The notes beneath the pieces are model-generated. The model saw nothing but the letters and a program-made list of their open reading frames with translations. It was not told the origin of the DNA and searched no databases. A DNA stretch of 64,000 nucleotides from CAWBRY01 sp963791295 (GTDB taxonomy: Bacteria; Bacteroidota; Bacteroidia; Chitinophagales; Chitinophagaceae), in contig CAWBRY010000003.1 in assembly GCA_963791295.1 (NCBI GenBank), positions 1-64,000 of the forward strand, in the 5' to 3' direction. The translations under genes and the position numbers were made by a program. This document shows, in pieces, positions 43,819-52,553 of the stretch; within the stretch, counting starts at the first letter, position 1; each line of letters opens with the position of its first letter.

Positions 43819-44829
43819 TTAGACAGAGTTAGTTTGCTTCCTCGACAGTTCATTTTTTTCTTCGGAGACCACGTTCAGCATGCTTTCCAATTCTCCGAGT
43901 CTCTTTAACTGGCTTTCTAACTTTTTGTTCGCATCCGCGACGGCTTGCATATCATTATTCAATTCTTCGAGGTAGGCAACTCTTTTTTGCAATTGCTGGC
44001 GTTGAAGATTGGCTTCGCGTAACTTACTCTCTGTTTCTTCGTATTGCGCCTGCAATTGTTCATGGTCTTTCAATGTGGCATTATACTTCAATTTCTGCTC
44101 TTCAAAATCGCGGTTCAGTTTATAATGTCCCTCTTTGAGATCTTCGTATTCCAAATTGAGCCTCTTGGAAGAATTTACCTGGCTCTCCAACTTTTGAATC
44201 TTTTCCTGAAGGACATTGAACTCACTATAGGCGCTATCCAGCATTGAAGTCATCTCCTTGGTCAGGTGTTCTTTCTGCCTGACATTGCTGATCTCCTTTT
44301 CCTTTTGGGTTAAAAGGATTTTCAATTCATCGATCTGCCCGGAAAGTTCCTCGTTGTATTTCTGAACCTCCTGCTTTTGTTCTTCGGTCTCTTTAACGAT
44401 ATCGATTTGCCCCAGGAGTTGGTTGATCTTTTCATTGTGTTCGATCAATGTACTCTTTGTCTGGCGAAGCTGCTCGAAGTAATCCTGCTTTTCAGGAGCC
44501 GCCGCACTAACTTTTCTGTTTTCCAGTTCCGTCTTTAATCGCGTGTTCTGCCTCCTCATCTCTTCCGCTTCTACCGTATAGATCTTTGCATTCTCTTCCG
44601 TTTCCTGCAATTGCTGTTTGACTTTTCCAATTTCTTTATCGCGTAGTTCAATGTCATTGAAATAACGCAGCTTCCAATCTTCTAATGTTTTGCTAAGTTT
44701 GGCCGTAGCTACAGTGGATGAATTAAGACTACGCCGACTGACGATAAAATAGTGAATGGTGATACCCAGGAGAACCGCTCCCAGCATCAATACCATGATT
44801 TCTAAAAGTGAGAAAGTGAGGTTGGCCAT
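43819..44829 (-). CDS. Membrane-anchored coiled-coil protein
   Basis: A 336-residue protein with one transmembrane helix near the N-terminus (LLEIMVLMLGAVLLGITIHYF, about 6-26) and then almost continuous coiled coil from about 45 to 330, with heptads rich in Glu, Gln, Lys and Leu. It has no catalytic motif. I start at MANLTFS (44,829). Proteins of this form occur next to pyrH in some Bacteroidota genomes but I cannot name a role; a scaffold or envelope structural role is possible. Confidence 0.8.
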   Translation of the reverse strand: MANLTFSLLEIMVLMLGAVLLGITIHYFIVSRRSLNSSTVATAKLSKTLEDWKLRYFNDIELRDKEIGKVKQQLQETEENAKIYTVEAEEMRRQNTRLKTELENRKVSAAAPEKQDYFEQLRQTKSTLIEHNEKINQLLGQIDIVKETEEQKQEVQKYNEELSGQIDELKILLTQKEKEISNVRQKEHLTKEMTSMLDSAYSEFNVLQEKIQKLESQVNSSKRLNLEYEDLKEGHYKLNRDFEEQKLKYNATLKDHEQLQAQYEETESKLREANLQRQQLQKRVAYLEELNNDMQAVADANKKLESQLKRLGELESMLNVVSEEKNELSRKQTNSV

Positions 44830-44993
44830 AAACCGGATTATCAATTAGGAAACTAAAGAAAAAATGCGAAATCGCCAAAATAGTTGTCCACAGCCCGGTC
44901 CAGCCTAGTCAGCATAAAAATCCATGCGACCCTCGATACTTTATATGCCGTATATGGCCGATCAAAAAGATCTACAATGTTAAGCAAAACCCC

Positions 44994-45707
44994 CTAGCCC
45001 CTCACCAACGTTCCGACCTTTTCCCCCGTGACCACTCTTCGCAGGTTGTCTTCCCTGTTCATATCAAACACAATGATCGGTAGGTTATTTTCCATGCAAA
45101 GAGTGAATGCCGTCATATCCATGACCCGAAGATTTTTCGTCAGGCATTCCTGGAAAGTAATGACACTGAATTTAGTAGCCGACGGGTCCATTTCTGGATC
45201 GGCTGTATAGATGCCGTCAACCCGGGTGCCCTTCAAGATAACATCCGCATTGATCTCAATGGCCCTCAATGAACCTGCCGTATCTGTGGTGAAATAGGGA
45301 TTGCCCGTACCGGCGCCGAAGATCACCACCCTTCCTTTTTCCAGGTGCCTGATCGCCCGGCGACGAATGTACGGCTCGGCAATCTGCTCCATCTTAATAG
45401 CACTTTGAAGACGAGTATAGATGCCCACTTTTTCCAAGCCGGCCTGTAGCGCCATGCCATTAATCACCGTCGCCAGCATTCCCATATAGTCTCCGTGCGC
45501 CCGCTCAATACCAGTCTCGGCTTCGTTCATGCCGCGGTAAATATTGCCGCCACCGATCACGATAGCTACCTGAACACCTAACTCTGTAATGGATTTGATA
45601 TCACTCGCATACTGGGCAATAACATTATTGTCAAAACCGAAATTCTTGTCGCCCATCAATGCCTCACCGGAAAGTTTTAGCAGGATTCTCTTATATTTTG
45701 GAAGCAT
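44994..45707 (-). CDS. pyrH: UMP kinase
   Basis: A 237-residue bacterial UMP kinase of the amino-acid kinase fold, which makes UDP from UMP and ATP. Motifs are LKLSGEALMG, GGGNIYRG, the catalytic-site loop near RAHGDYMGM, and GTGNPYFTTDTA; VDGIYTADPE is the family's nucleotide loop. In many Bacteroidota pyrH follows tsf, often with frr. Here a methyltransferase gene separates it from tsf and no frr is seen in the window. Confidence 0.97.
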   Translation of the reverse strand: MLPKYKRILLKLSGEALMGDKNFGFDNNVIAQYASDIKSITELGVQVAIVIGGGNIYRGMNEAETGIERAHGDYMGMLATVINGMALQAGLEKVGIYTRLQSAIKMEQIAEPYIRRRAIRHLEKGRVVIFGAGTGNPYFTTDTAGSLRAIEINADVILKGTRVDGIYTADPEMDPSATKFSVITFQECLTKNLRVMDMTAFTLCMENNLPIIVFDMNREDNLRRVVTGEKVGTLVRG

Positions 45708-45766
45708 GAATCAGTTGAATATTTAGAACCTGTTATTAAATTTCGCTGCGAAGATAGGGGATTTGA

Positions 45767-46594
45767 CTATTGTTTGACGGCCTTGATCGTATACACCATC
45801 GGCAGTTTTCCTTCCATTCCCCGGACCCGCCAATTGCCATCCTCACCCTGCACGGTATTGCGGAAACACGCATAAGGTGAGTATGTGTATTCATTGAAAC
45901 GTTCGATCCGCAATCCTTGTGCCATCAATGAATTCATCACCTCGCTCAGGCTATGGTTCCAACTATATTCCTTGCCTTCAATAACCGTTTCATGGTCGGT
46001 ATATGTGGCCAGGTTTTCTGTAACGATCAATTCACGGTTATCATAATAATATTTCACACGGGTGAATTCATCATCAAACATCCAAACTACCGGATGAAAC
46101 TCCGCGATATAGAATATCCCGCCGGGCCGAAGGCAATAGGCAATAGTGGCTGCCCATTTATCCATGTCAGGCAACCATCCAATTGTTCCATAGGAAGTGA
46201 AGACGATATCAAATGCGCCCTCCCAATCCTTCTTACTATTTTGACTTACGTTTGAAGGATGCAAATCATAAACGTTGCAGCAAACAAATTTGGCGGGCAA
46301 ACCCAATTCATCGCTAAGTCTTCTTGCTTCCTTAATCGCTTCATCTGAAAGATCAACTCCCGTTACTTCCGCACCAAGTCTTACCCAATTTAGACTGTCC
46401 ATTCCAAAATGACACTGAAGGTGAAGCATGCGTTTTCCCTTCACATCGCCCAATTCATTGAGTTCAATCGGCGTCAGAACATTCCTTCCGGCTTTGAACC
46501 CTTCGATGTCATAAAAAGAAGAATTCTTATGAACGTCTGTTCTTTTATTCCAGAGGCTTTTATTAGCCTCAAAATATGATTCATAATTTTCCAT
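45767..46594 (-). CDS. Class I SAM-dependent methyltransferase
   Basis: A 275-residue methyltransferase with a Rossmann SAM fold. Motif I reads MLHLQCHFGMDSLNW, with the acidic end of beta-2 at VTGVDLSDEAI. The family is a Methyltransf_11/25 type with a C-terminal beta-rich cap. The target is unknown; a small-molecule substrate is more likely than RNA because no RNA-binding domain is present. Its start lies just after the terminator of tsf, so it is probably transcribed separately from the ribosomal operon. Confidence 0.85.
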   Translation of the reverse strand: MENYESYFEANKSLWNKRTDVHKNSSFYDIEGFKAGRNVLTPIELNELGDVKGKRMLHLQCHFGMDSLNWVRLGAEVTGVDLSDEAIKEARRLSDELGLPAKFVCCNVYDLHPSNVSQNSKKDWEGAFDIVFTSYGTIGWLPDMDKWAATIAYCLRPGGIFYIAEFHPVVWMFDDEFTRVKYYYDNRELIVTENLATYTDHETVIEGKEYSWNHSLSEVMNSLMAQGLRIERFNEYTYSPYACFRNTVQGEDGNWRVRGMEGKLPMVYTIKAVKQ

Positions 46595-46605
46595 GCGACA
46601 ACATA

Positions 46606-46632
46606 AAAAAGCGCTCCGTGTTGCGGAACGCT
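46606..46632 (-). terminator. Rho-independent terminator after tsf
   Basis: Read on the minus strand: AGCGTTCCG-CAACA-CGGAGCGCT (nine pairs with one G-U) followed by TTTTTT. It ends the rplM-rpsI-rpsB-tsf operon, 31 bp after the tsf stop. Confidence 0.9.
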
Positions 46633-46662
46633 ATAATACTTAATTTATCTGTATTAAAATAA

Positions 46663-47499
46663 TTAGCCTAAAGCTACACGCTTAAATTCGATGACCTTTA
46701 AATCTCCCGCTTCCTTCAAATAATCAGCGACTGTCTTATTGCCATCTTTCACAAAGGATTGGGCTACTAATGTTTGCTCCTTAAAGAAAGCTCCCATCTT
46801 TCCCTCAGCGATCTTTGCCAGCATATCATCATTCTTTCCAGCCATCTTGGGATCCTGTTTCATCAATTCTACAATGATATCTTTTTCGCGGGCAATAACG
46901 TCAGCTGGCACACTTGCTGCATCAACAGCCACCGGGTTCAATGCGGCGATCTGCATTGCAATGTCCTTTCCAACTTCAGCATCACTTTTATTCAAACCCA
47001 CCAACACGCCGATACGATTGGCTCCATGAATATATGAAGCAACGAAAGGCGCATCAATTCGTTCAAACCTGGTGATACCTATCTTTTCTCCAATCGATGC
47101 GAGTTTGTCATTCACGAGGTCAGCTACAGTTGAATTTTTAACTTTCGTAGCATTCAACTCATCGATACTCTTTACGTTGTTTTCTACTGCTGCATCGGCA
47201 ATCGAACGGGCAAAGGCTACGAAATCTGCATTCTTACCAACAAAATCCGTTTCACAGCTAACGCAAACAATCATACCTGTTTTTTGATCGGCTGTTGTCT
47301 GTGCGATCACTACTCCTTCCTTCGCTTCACGATCACCCCGTTTAGCAGCGACCTTCTGACCTTGCTTGCGCAACCAATCTATGGCTGCTTCAAAGTCTCC
47401 ATTTGTTTCTGTCAACGCCTTGCGGCAATCCATCATACCTGCGCCAGTCATTTGGCGCAGCTTGTTTATGTCCTGTGCACTGATTGTTACTGTACTCAT
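46663..47499 (-). CDS. tsf: Elongation factor Ts
   Basis: A 278-residue EF-Ts that exchanges GDP for GTP on EF-Tu. The N-terminal UBA-like helix TGAGMMDCRKAL, the core segment VCVSCETDFVGKN, and a complete dimerisation region are present. I use MSTVTIS (47,499). It is the last gene of the rplM-rpsI-rpsB-tsf operon and is followed by a strong terminator. Confidence 0.97.
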   Translation of the reverse strand: MSTVTISAQDINKLRQMTGAGMMDCRKALTETNGDFEAAIDWLRKQGQKVAAKRGDREAKEGVVIAQTTADQKTGMIVCVSCETDFVGKNADFVAFARSIADAAVENNVKSIDELNATKVKNSTVADLVNDKLASIGEKIGITRFERIDAPFVASYIHGANRIGVLVGLNKSDAEVGKDIAMQIAALNPVAVDAASVPADVIAREKDIIVELMKQDPKMAGKNDDMLAKIAEGKMGAFFKEQTLVAQSFVKDGNKTVADYLKEAGDLKVIEFKRVALG

Positions 47500-47559
47500 A
47501 TCCAAAGGGTCAATTTTGTTTTTTAATTCAATTACTTATTATTCTATCTAAGAAGGAAA

Positions 47560-48462
47560 TTATCTTCTTCCACCCGGGCCGCCTCTTTGTCCGCCACCTG
47601 TCGGAGTGCGACGTCTTTGCCCCCCACCGGCTCCCGGACCACCAGAGCCACCACGGCCGCGGCCACCGCGTCCGCGCGCAGCCTCAGCCTGAGCTTCAGC
47701 TTCCAGGCGCGCTGCTTTCTTTTCTTTGTCGTCGTCAACCGTATCTTCCACATCGTCATCCTTAGCTGCCTGGCGCTCGGCCAGACCTTCAGCGATGGCT
47801 GCAGTGAGGTAATTGGAAATGATCGCTATCGATTTAGTCGCGTCGTCATTGGCAGGAATGGCAAAGTCAACTTTGTTCGGATCGCAATTTGTATCCACAA
47901 CGCCAAAGGTTATAATACCCAACCGTTTTGCTTCGGCTAATGCAATATGTTCATGACCGATATCAACGATGAATAGAGCGGCAGGAACACGGCCCAATTG
48001 CGAAATGCCTCCCAATACCTTTTCCATTTTGTCTTTATCGCGACTCAGCGTAAGACGTTCTTTTTTAGTGATACTATCAAACGACCCATCGTTCAACATC
48101 TTTTCAATGCTCTGCATTTTCTTCACGCTCTTCCGAACCGTGTTGAAGTTCGTGAGCATTCCACCTAACCAACGCTCCGTAACGAATGGCATATTTACGC
48201 GACGGGCCGACTCATTGACAATATCCTTTGCCTGCTTCTTTGTGCCTACAAACAATATCTTCTTTCCACTTCTAGCAATCTGCTTCATGGCAGCGGCCGT
48301 TTCCTGCAGGCAGTCCACTGTCTTGTTCAGATCGATAATATGTATACCTTTTTTCTCAGCAAAAATGTAGGGAAGCATTTTTGGATTCCATTTCTTCTTC
48401 AAATGTCCAAAATGCACACCGGCATCGAGTAGTTGCTGCTGTAAGGATGTATTATTTTCCAT
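47560..48462 (-). CDS. rpsB: 30S ribosomal protein uS2 with Arg/Gly-rich C-terminal extension
   Basis: A 300-residue uS2. Residues 1-230 are the normal protein (GVHFGHLKKKWNPKM, ERWLGGMLTNF, VDTNCDP). After that come an acidic segment (KDDDVEDTVDDDKEK), an Ala/Glu helix, then a tail rich in RGG/GGR-like repeats (GRGGRGRGGSGGPGAG and onward) ending GGRR. The usual uS2 ends near 230-260. The tail is probably disordered and RNA-binding; extensions of this kind occur in some Bacteroidota. No frameshift is involved. Confidence 0.97.
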   Translation of the reverse strand: MENNTSLQQQLLDAGVHFGHLKKKWNPKMLPYIFAEKKGIHIIDLNKTVDCLQETAAAMKQIARSGKKILFVGTKKQAKDIVNESARRVNMPFVTERWLGGMLTNFNTVRKSVKKMQSIEKMLNDGSFDSITKKERLTLSRDKDKMEKVLGGISQLGRVPAALFIVDIGHEHIALAEAKRLGIITFGVVDTNCDPNKVDFAIPANDDATKSIAIISNYLTAAIAEGLAERQAAKDDDVEDTVDDDKEKKAARLEAEAQAEAARGRGGRGRGGSGGPGAGGGQRRRTPTGGGQRGGPGGRR

Positions 48463-48494
48463 TTGTTTTTTTGTGATGATTTTTTTAAGACTCT

Positions 48495-48884
48495 TTAGCG
48501 TTTGCTGAACTGATAGCTCTTTCTTGCTTTCTTGTGACCAAACTTCTTTCTTTCCACGGAGCGCGGATCCCGCTTCAATAAGCCTGCCGCTTTCAATGCG
48601 GGACGATAGTCCGGGTTCATCTCGACCAGTATACGCGTGATGCCCAGCATCGCCGCTTCTGCCTGGCCTTTCACACCTCCTCCCGAAGCATTGATCTTTA
48701 CATCGAACTTGCCCACTGCATCGATCGTCTTGAATGGACGCTCCACCTGGTTTTGCAGGTAGACAAGGGGAAAATAGGTTTTGTAGTCCTTATCGTTGAT
48801 AGTGATGCTGCCGGCTCCCTTTGTAAGGAAAACGCGGGTCACTGCTTCTTTACGACGACCAACTCCGTTTCTTTGTTTTTCCAT
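48495..48884 (-). CDS. rpsI: 30S ribosomal protein uS9
   Basis: A 129-residue uS9 with the conserved start GVGRRKEAVTRVFL, the central GGGVKGQAEAAMLGITR, and the basic C-terminus KKFGHKKARKSYQFSKR that reaches the P-site tRNA. It lies directly between rplM and rpsB on the minus strand. Confidence 0.98.
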   Translation of the reverse strand: MEKQRNGVGRRKEAVTRVFLTKGAGSITINDKDYKTYFPLVYLQNQVERPFKTIDAVGKFDVKINASGGGVKGQAEAAMLGITRILVEMNPDYRPALKAAGLLKRDPRSVERKKFGHKKARKSYQFSKR

Positions 48885-48936
48885 TATTTGTTTTTTACTG
48901 ATGATCTTCCGGAAAAAGATTTTTTAAGAAGATCTG

Positions 48937-49386
48937 TTATTTTGAAAGTTTTAGCTCTTTAGGTTTCTGTGCAGAATGAGGATGCTCTGCTCCAACATAA
49001 ACGAATAGTTTCTTGTACATCTTACGGCCCAGCCTGTTCTTTGGCAACATGCCTTTGATGGCTCTTTCTACAATCACTTCCGGGCGACGCTTAAGCAGGT
49101 TAACCGCTGTTTCTTCCTTTCGACCGCCTGGATAGCCGCTAAATGTATCGTAGATCTTTTGTTCCAGCTTATTACCGGTGAAAACAACTTTCTCTGCATT
49201 CACCAATACAACGTAGTCACCGCAATCAACGTGAGGTGTATAATATACCTTGTTCTTGCCACGCAAGATGGCAGCAACGCGGGCACACATCCGACCGACA
49301 GTTTGATTAGTACCGTCCACAACATACCAGTTGCGTTTTACGGTAGCCTCATTCGCATGTTTGGTGGTAAAATGTAACTTGCTCAT
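48937..49386 (-). CDS. rplM: 50S ribosomal protein uL13
   Basis: A 149-residue uL13, first gene of the rplM-rpsI-rpsB-tsf operon. Conserved landmarks are WYVVDGTNQTVGRM, HVDCGDYVVLVNAEKV, and IKGMLPKNRLGRKMY. It is divergent from the HD-domain gene; the 170-bp gap holds both promoters. Confidence 0.98.
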   Translation of the reverse strand: MSKLHFTTKHANEATVKRNWYVVDGTNQTVGRMCARVAAILRGKNKVYYTPHVDCGDYVVLVNAEKVVFTGNKLEQKIYDTFSGYPGGRKEETAVNLLKRRPEVIVERAIKGMLPKNRLGRKMYKKLFVYVGAEHPHSAQKPKELKLSK

Positions 49387-49522
49387 TCTATCATTTTTGG
49401 GGGTGCGAAGATAAGTTTGAGTAAATTATTTACCTAAAATCAAGACCCAATTTTTTAAGGCACCTTTATAATTGATTGATTTTCAATGAAAATTTTGATC
49501 AGGTTTTCTAATACAGCGAAAC

Positions 49523-49530
49523 TATCTTTG
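49523..49530 (+). promoter_or_regulatory. Candidate -7 box for the HD-domain gene
   Basis: TATCTTTG matches TANNTTTG exactly, 26 bases before the ATG. The best TTTTG upstream (49,493-49,497) is 25 bases away, longer than usual, so the -33 element is uncertain. Confidence 0.4.
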
Positions 49531-49556
49531 AAACAACAACCTACACTCCATATATA

Positions 49557-50159
49557 ATGGCTGTTCATCAACTCAATCGATCCTCATTCGGCGACCCTAA
49601 AAATGCCGGCAACCTAATGACGGTTGAAGAAGCGCATACCCTATTGAATGAATGGGTTCTCAATGAACGCCTTCAACTACATATGAAGCAGGTAGCTGAA
49701 GTGATGAAGGCCTGGGCAATAAAAAAGGAAAATGCCGACGCCAATACAGCCCTGAAATGGGAGCTCGCAGGATTGTTGCATGATGCAGATTGGGAAAAAT
49801 ATCCCGATGACCATTGCCGCATTATTATTGAAGAGCTGGAAAGAAGAAACATTGACCCGGAAGTCATTCATTGTATTGCTTCTCATGGACCTGGTTATTT
49901 TGGAGTGGAGCCACTCAATACAATGGATAAGATGATCTATGCCATCGACGAGTTGTCGGGATTCATTCATGCTGCAGCCCTGATCCGTCCGGGCCGCTAT
50001 GATGGCATGGAGGTAAAAAGTATTTTAAAAAAATTGAAGACGCCTTCCTTTGCAGCCCAGGTGAATCGGGATGATATTACGGATGCTTTATCGAGGATAG
50101 ATGTTTCTCTTGAATCATTGATTGAATTCATTATCGATCATCAAAAAAATGTCTCTTAG
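49557..50159 (+). CDS. HD-domain phosphohydrolase
   Basis: A 200-residue cytosolic HD-superfamily protein. The HD pair is in AGLLHDADWEKYPDDH, with a preceding His in QLHMKQVAEVM and a later ASHGPGYFG and YAIDELSGF that give the remaining metal ligands (H...HD...H...D). These enzymes hydrolyse phosphate esters of nucleotides or related compounds; the family here is often annotated only as HDIG/HD hydrolase. The start ATG 49,557 fits the nearby -7 box, but an internal ATG at 49,617 is possible. Confidence 0.82.
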   Translation: MAVHQLNRSSFGDPKNAGNLMTVEEAHTLLNEWVLNERLQLHMKQVAEVMKAWAIKKENADANTALKWELAGLLHDADWEKYPDDHCRIIIEELERRNIDPEVIHCIASHGPGYFGVEPLNTMDKMIYAIDELSGFIHAAALIRPGRYDGMEVKSILKKLKTPSFAAQVNRDDITDALSRIDVSLESLIEFIIDHQKNVS

Positions 50160-50227
50160 ATTTTACTGCTAACATTGTCCCTGACTTACCATTCGAATTA
50201 GTACCTTTTCTTTTCAATCGACTGCTT

Positions 50228-51574
50228 ATGCCAATGACCAAGCCTCGCCTTAGCTTTTCCCAGATCATCAATATGAACATTGGCTTTTTCGGTTTGCAAT
50301 ACAGCTTTGGCCTTCAACAAGCCAACATGAGCCCGATCTATTCTTACCTGGGAGCCGAGGAGAGCAAACTACCCTTACTTTGGCTCGCTGGACCGATGAC
50401 GGGCTTAATCGTTCAACCAATTATCGGTGCACTCAGTGATAAAACCATCACGCGCTGGGGACGAAGAACTCCATATTTTTTGGTAGGGGCCATTTGTTGC
50501 AGTCTGGCTTTATTCTTTATGCCATTCAGTAGCGAAGTTTGGATGGCAGCGAGCATCTTATGGATATTGGACGCCTCCAATAATATCACGCAGGAACCCT
50601 ACCGGGCTTTCGTGAGTGATAAACTGGATAAGAGCCAGCATTCCATCGGCTTCCTGACTCAAAGTGCATTCACCGGTTTGGGCCAGACCTTATCATACCT
50701 TACTCCATTTATATTGATCAATCTTCTATTCGTCTCGGAATCTGGGAAAATCGGGAGAATTCCAACCACTACATTGATCGCATTCATAACCGGATCGGTG
50801 GTTTCTATCAGCTCCGTATTGTGGACACTAAAAACCACTAAAGAAATCCCCTTAACGGAGGAAGAAAAAAAGAAAATCCGACAATCTCCGTCCGGGGTTG
50901 CGGCGACATTCAAAGAAATATATCATGCATTTAAAGATATGCCACTGACCATGCGATTGATGGGACCGATGATGTTATTTAGTTGGTATGCGATGTTCAT
51001 TTACTGGCAGTACATCGCCAAATGCCTTTCGAAATCTTTGTTTAACACCGTCGATTCCGCCAGCCCCATGTTTAGAAAAGCTGAATTATGGGTCGGCCCC
51101 CTGGGTGCATTTTATAACGGTATCGCTTTTATATCTGCGTTTGGACTGGCATGGCTGGCCAGAAAATACGGGCCAAAATACATTCACATGACCTGCTTGT
51201 TCCTCGCCGGACTGGGACTACTGGCCATTCCACACATCAATGATAAGAACCTGCTGTTCATTCCCATGATTGGAATGGGACTTTCGTGGGCCAGCATGAT
51301 GGGCAACCCATATATTATGCTCGCCGGCAGTATTCCACCGGAAAGAACTGGGGTTTATATGGGCATATTCAATATGTTCATTGTAATTCCCATGTTACTG
51401 GAAACTTTTACAATCCCTATCTATTACAAATCCTGGTTGGGAAATAACCCGGTTAATGCGATCAACCTTGCCGGAATCTTGCTGCTTCTTGCTTCCCTGT
51501 CGGTTCTATTTGTAAAGACAACTAAAAAAGTTGAAGGTACAGTAGATGAGATCGTACACGGTTTGGTACATTAA
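50228..51574 (+). CDS. MFS transporter, SLC45-like (sucrose/disaccharide:H+ symporter type)
   Basis: A 448-residue inner-membrane transporter with about 12 helices. The motif RWGRRTPYF between helices 2 and 3 (after GALSDKTITRW) is the RWGRR signature of SLC45/GPH-type sugar transporters. Neighbouring fructokinase and amylosucrase genes on the same strand (11 and 14 bp gaps) point to sucrose. The assignment to sucrose comes from context, not from visible binding residues. Confidence 0.88.
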   Translation: MPMTKPRLSFSQIINMNIGFFGLQYSFGLQQANMSPIYSYLGAEESKLPLLWLAGPMTGLIVQPIIGALSDKTITRWGRRTPYFLVGAICCSLALFFMPFSSEVWMAASILWILDASNNITQEPYRAFVSDKLDKSQHSIGFLTQSAFTGLGQTLSYLTPFILINLLFVSESGKIGRIPTTTLIAFITGSVVSISSVLWTLKTTKEIPLTEEEKKKIRQSPSGVAATFKEIYHAFKDMPLTMRLMGPMMLFSWYAMFIYWQYIAKCLSKSLFNTVDSASPMFRKAELWVGPLGAFYNGIAFISAFGLAWLARKYGPKYIHMTCLFLAGLGLLAIPHINDKNLLFIPMIGMGLSWASMMGNPYIMLAGSIPPERTGVYMGIFNMFIVIPMLLETFTIPIYYKSWLGNNPVNAINLAGILLLLASLSVLFVKTTKKVEGTVDEIVHGLVH

Positions 51575-51585
51575 TTTTTTACAAC

Positions 51586-52539
51586 ATGAAAAAGATACTC
51601 TGTGTCGGCGAGGCCTTGATCGATATGATTTGCACGGATAAGGGAACATCATTGTCGGATGGTCAACACTTTTTGAAAAAACCCGGTGGCGCTCCAACCA
51701 ATGTGGCTGCTGCTATTGCTGCTTTGGGCGGACAAGTTGAATTAGCCGCTAAGGTGGGCACAGACCCATTTGGGAAACATTTGATCGATGTTATGGAAGA
51801 ATTTCATGTGTCGACAAAATGGGTTTTCCAGGATCCCGATCACTTCACAACTTTGGCTTTTGTTTCACTCATGGAGAATGGCGAAAGAGATTTTTATTTT
51901 AATCGCGGCGCGGATGGTCAACTGAATCAAAAAGAAGTGGAAGGCATTGACCTGGATGATTTTTCGATTATACATTTTGGATCTGCAACCGGCTTCCTGC
52001 CCGGGCCTTTGCAGGCAGCTTACCAGGGACTAATGCACAAGGCCTTGCAGAATAATATATTTATCAGCTTTGACCCTAATTACCGGCTCTTACTTTTTAA
52101 GAACAATATCCAGGCGTTTATCGATCAATCGTGGAATTTCTTAAAGAGTTGTCATTTTTTCAAAGTGAGTGACGAAGAAGCTATGCTGATTACCGGGAAG
52201 CCTACGGTTAAAGACGCGGCTGAAGAATTTCAATCTAAGACAAAAGCAGTATTTGCCATTACGATCGGAAAAGAAGGTACGATACTGGGATTGAATGGAA
52301 GTACTACGACTGTCGAAAGTATTCCCATTACTCCTATTGATACCACCGGTGCAGGAGATGCCTTTGTCGGCGCTATTCTATACCAGCTAAGAAATAAAAC
52401 GCTAAGGGCCATTTCGTCTTTATCGGAAAATGACTGGATAACGATCATCCACAATGGAAATAAAGCCGGCGCCCGCACCTGCGAATACCTGGGAGCCATG
52501 GAAGCATTCAAACACCTGAGTAACGATATTTTCAAGTAA
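51586..52539 (+). CDS. PfkB-family carbohydrate kinase, probable fructokinase
   Basis: A 317-residue ribokinase-fold kinase. The N-terminal GEALIDM and GGAPTNVAAAIAALGG (PfkB signature 1) and the C-terminal DTTGAGDAFVGAI (signature 2, with the catalytic Asp) are intact. The fructokinase type is favoured by the GGAPTNVA form and by location between a sugar transporter and amylosucrase, which would release fructose. Product: fructose 6-phosphate for glycolysis. Confidence 0.9.
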   Translation: MKKILCVGEALIDMICTDKGTSLSDGQHFLKKPGGAPTNVAAAIAALGGQVELAAKVGTDPFGKHLIDVMEEFHVSTKWVFQDPDHFTTLAFVSLMENGERDFYFNRGADGQLNQKEVEGIDLDDFSIIHFGSATGFLPGPLQAAYQGLMHKALQNNIFISFDPNYRLLLFKNNIQAFIDQSWNFLKSCHFFKVSDEEAMLITGKPTVKDAAEEFQSKTKAVFAITIGKEGTILGLNGSTTTVESIPITPIDTTGAGDAFVGAILYQLRNKTLRAISSLSENDWITIIHNGNKAGARTCEYLGAMEAFKHLSNDIFK

Positions 52540-52553
52540 TCCATAGCAGGCTC

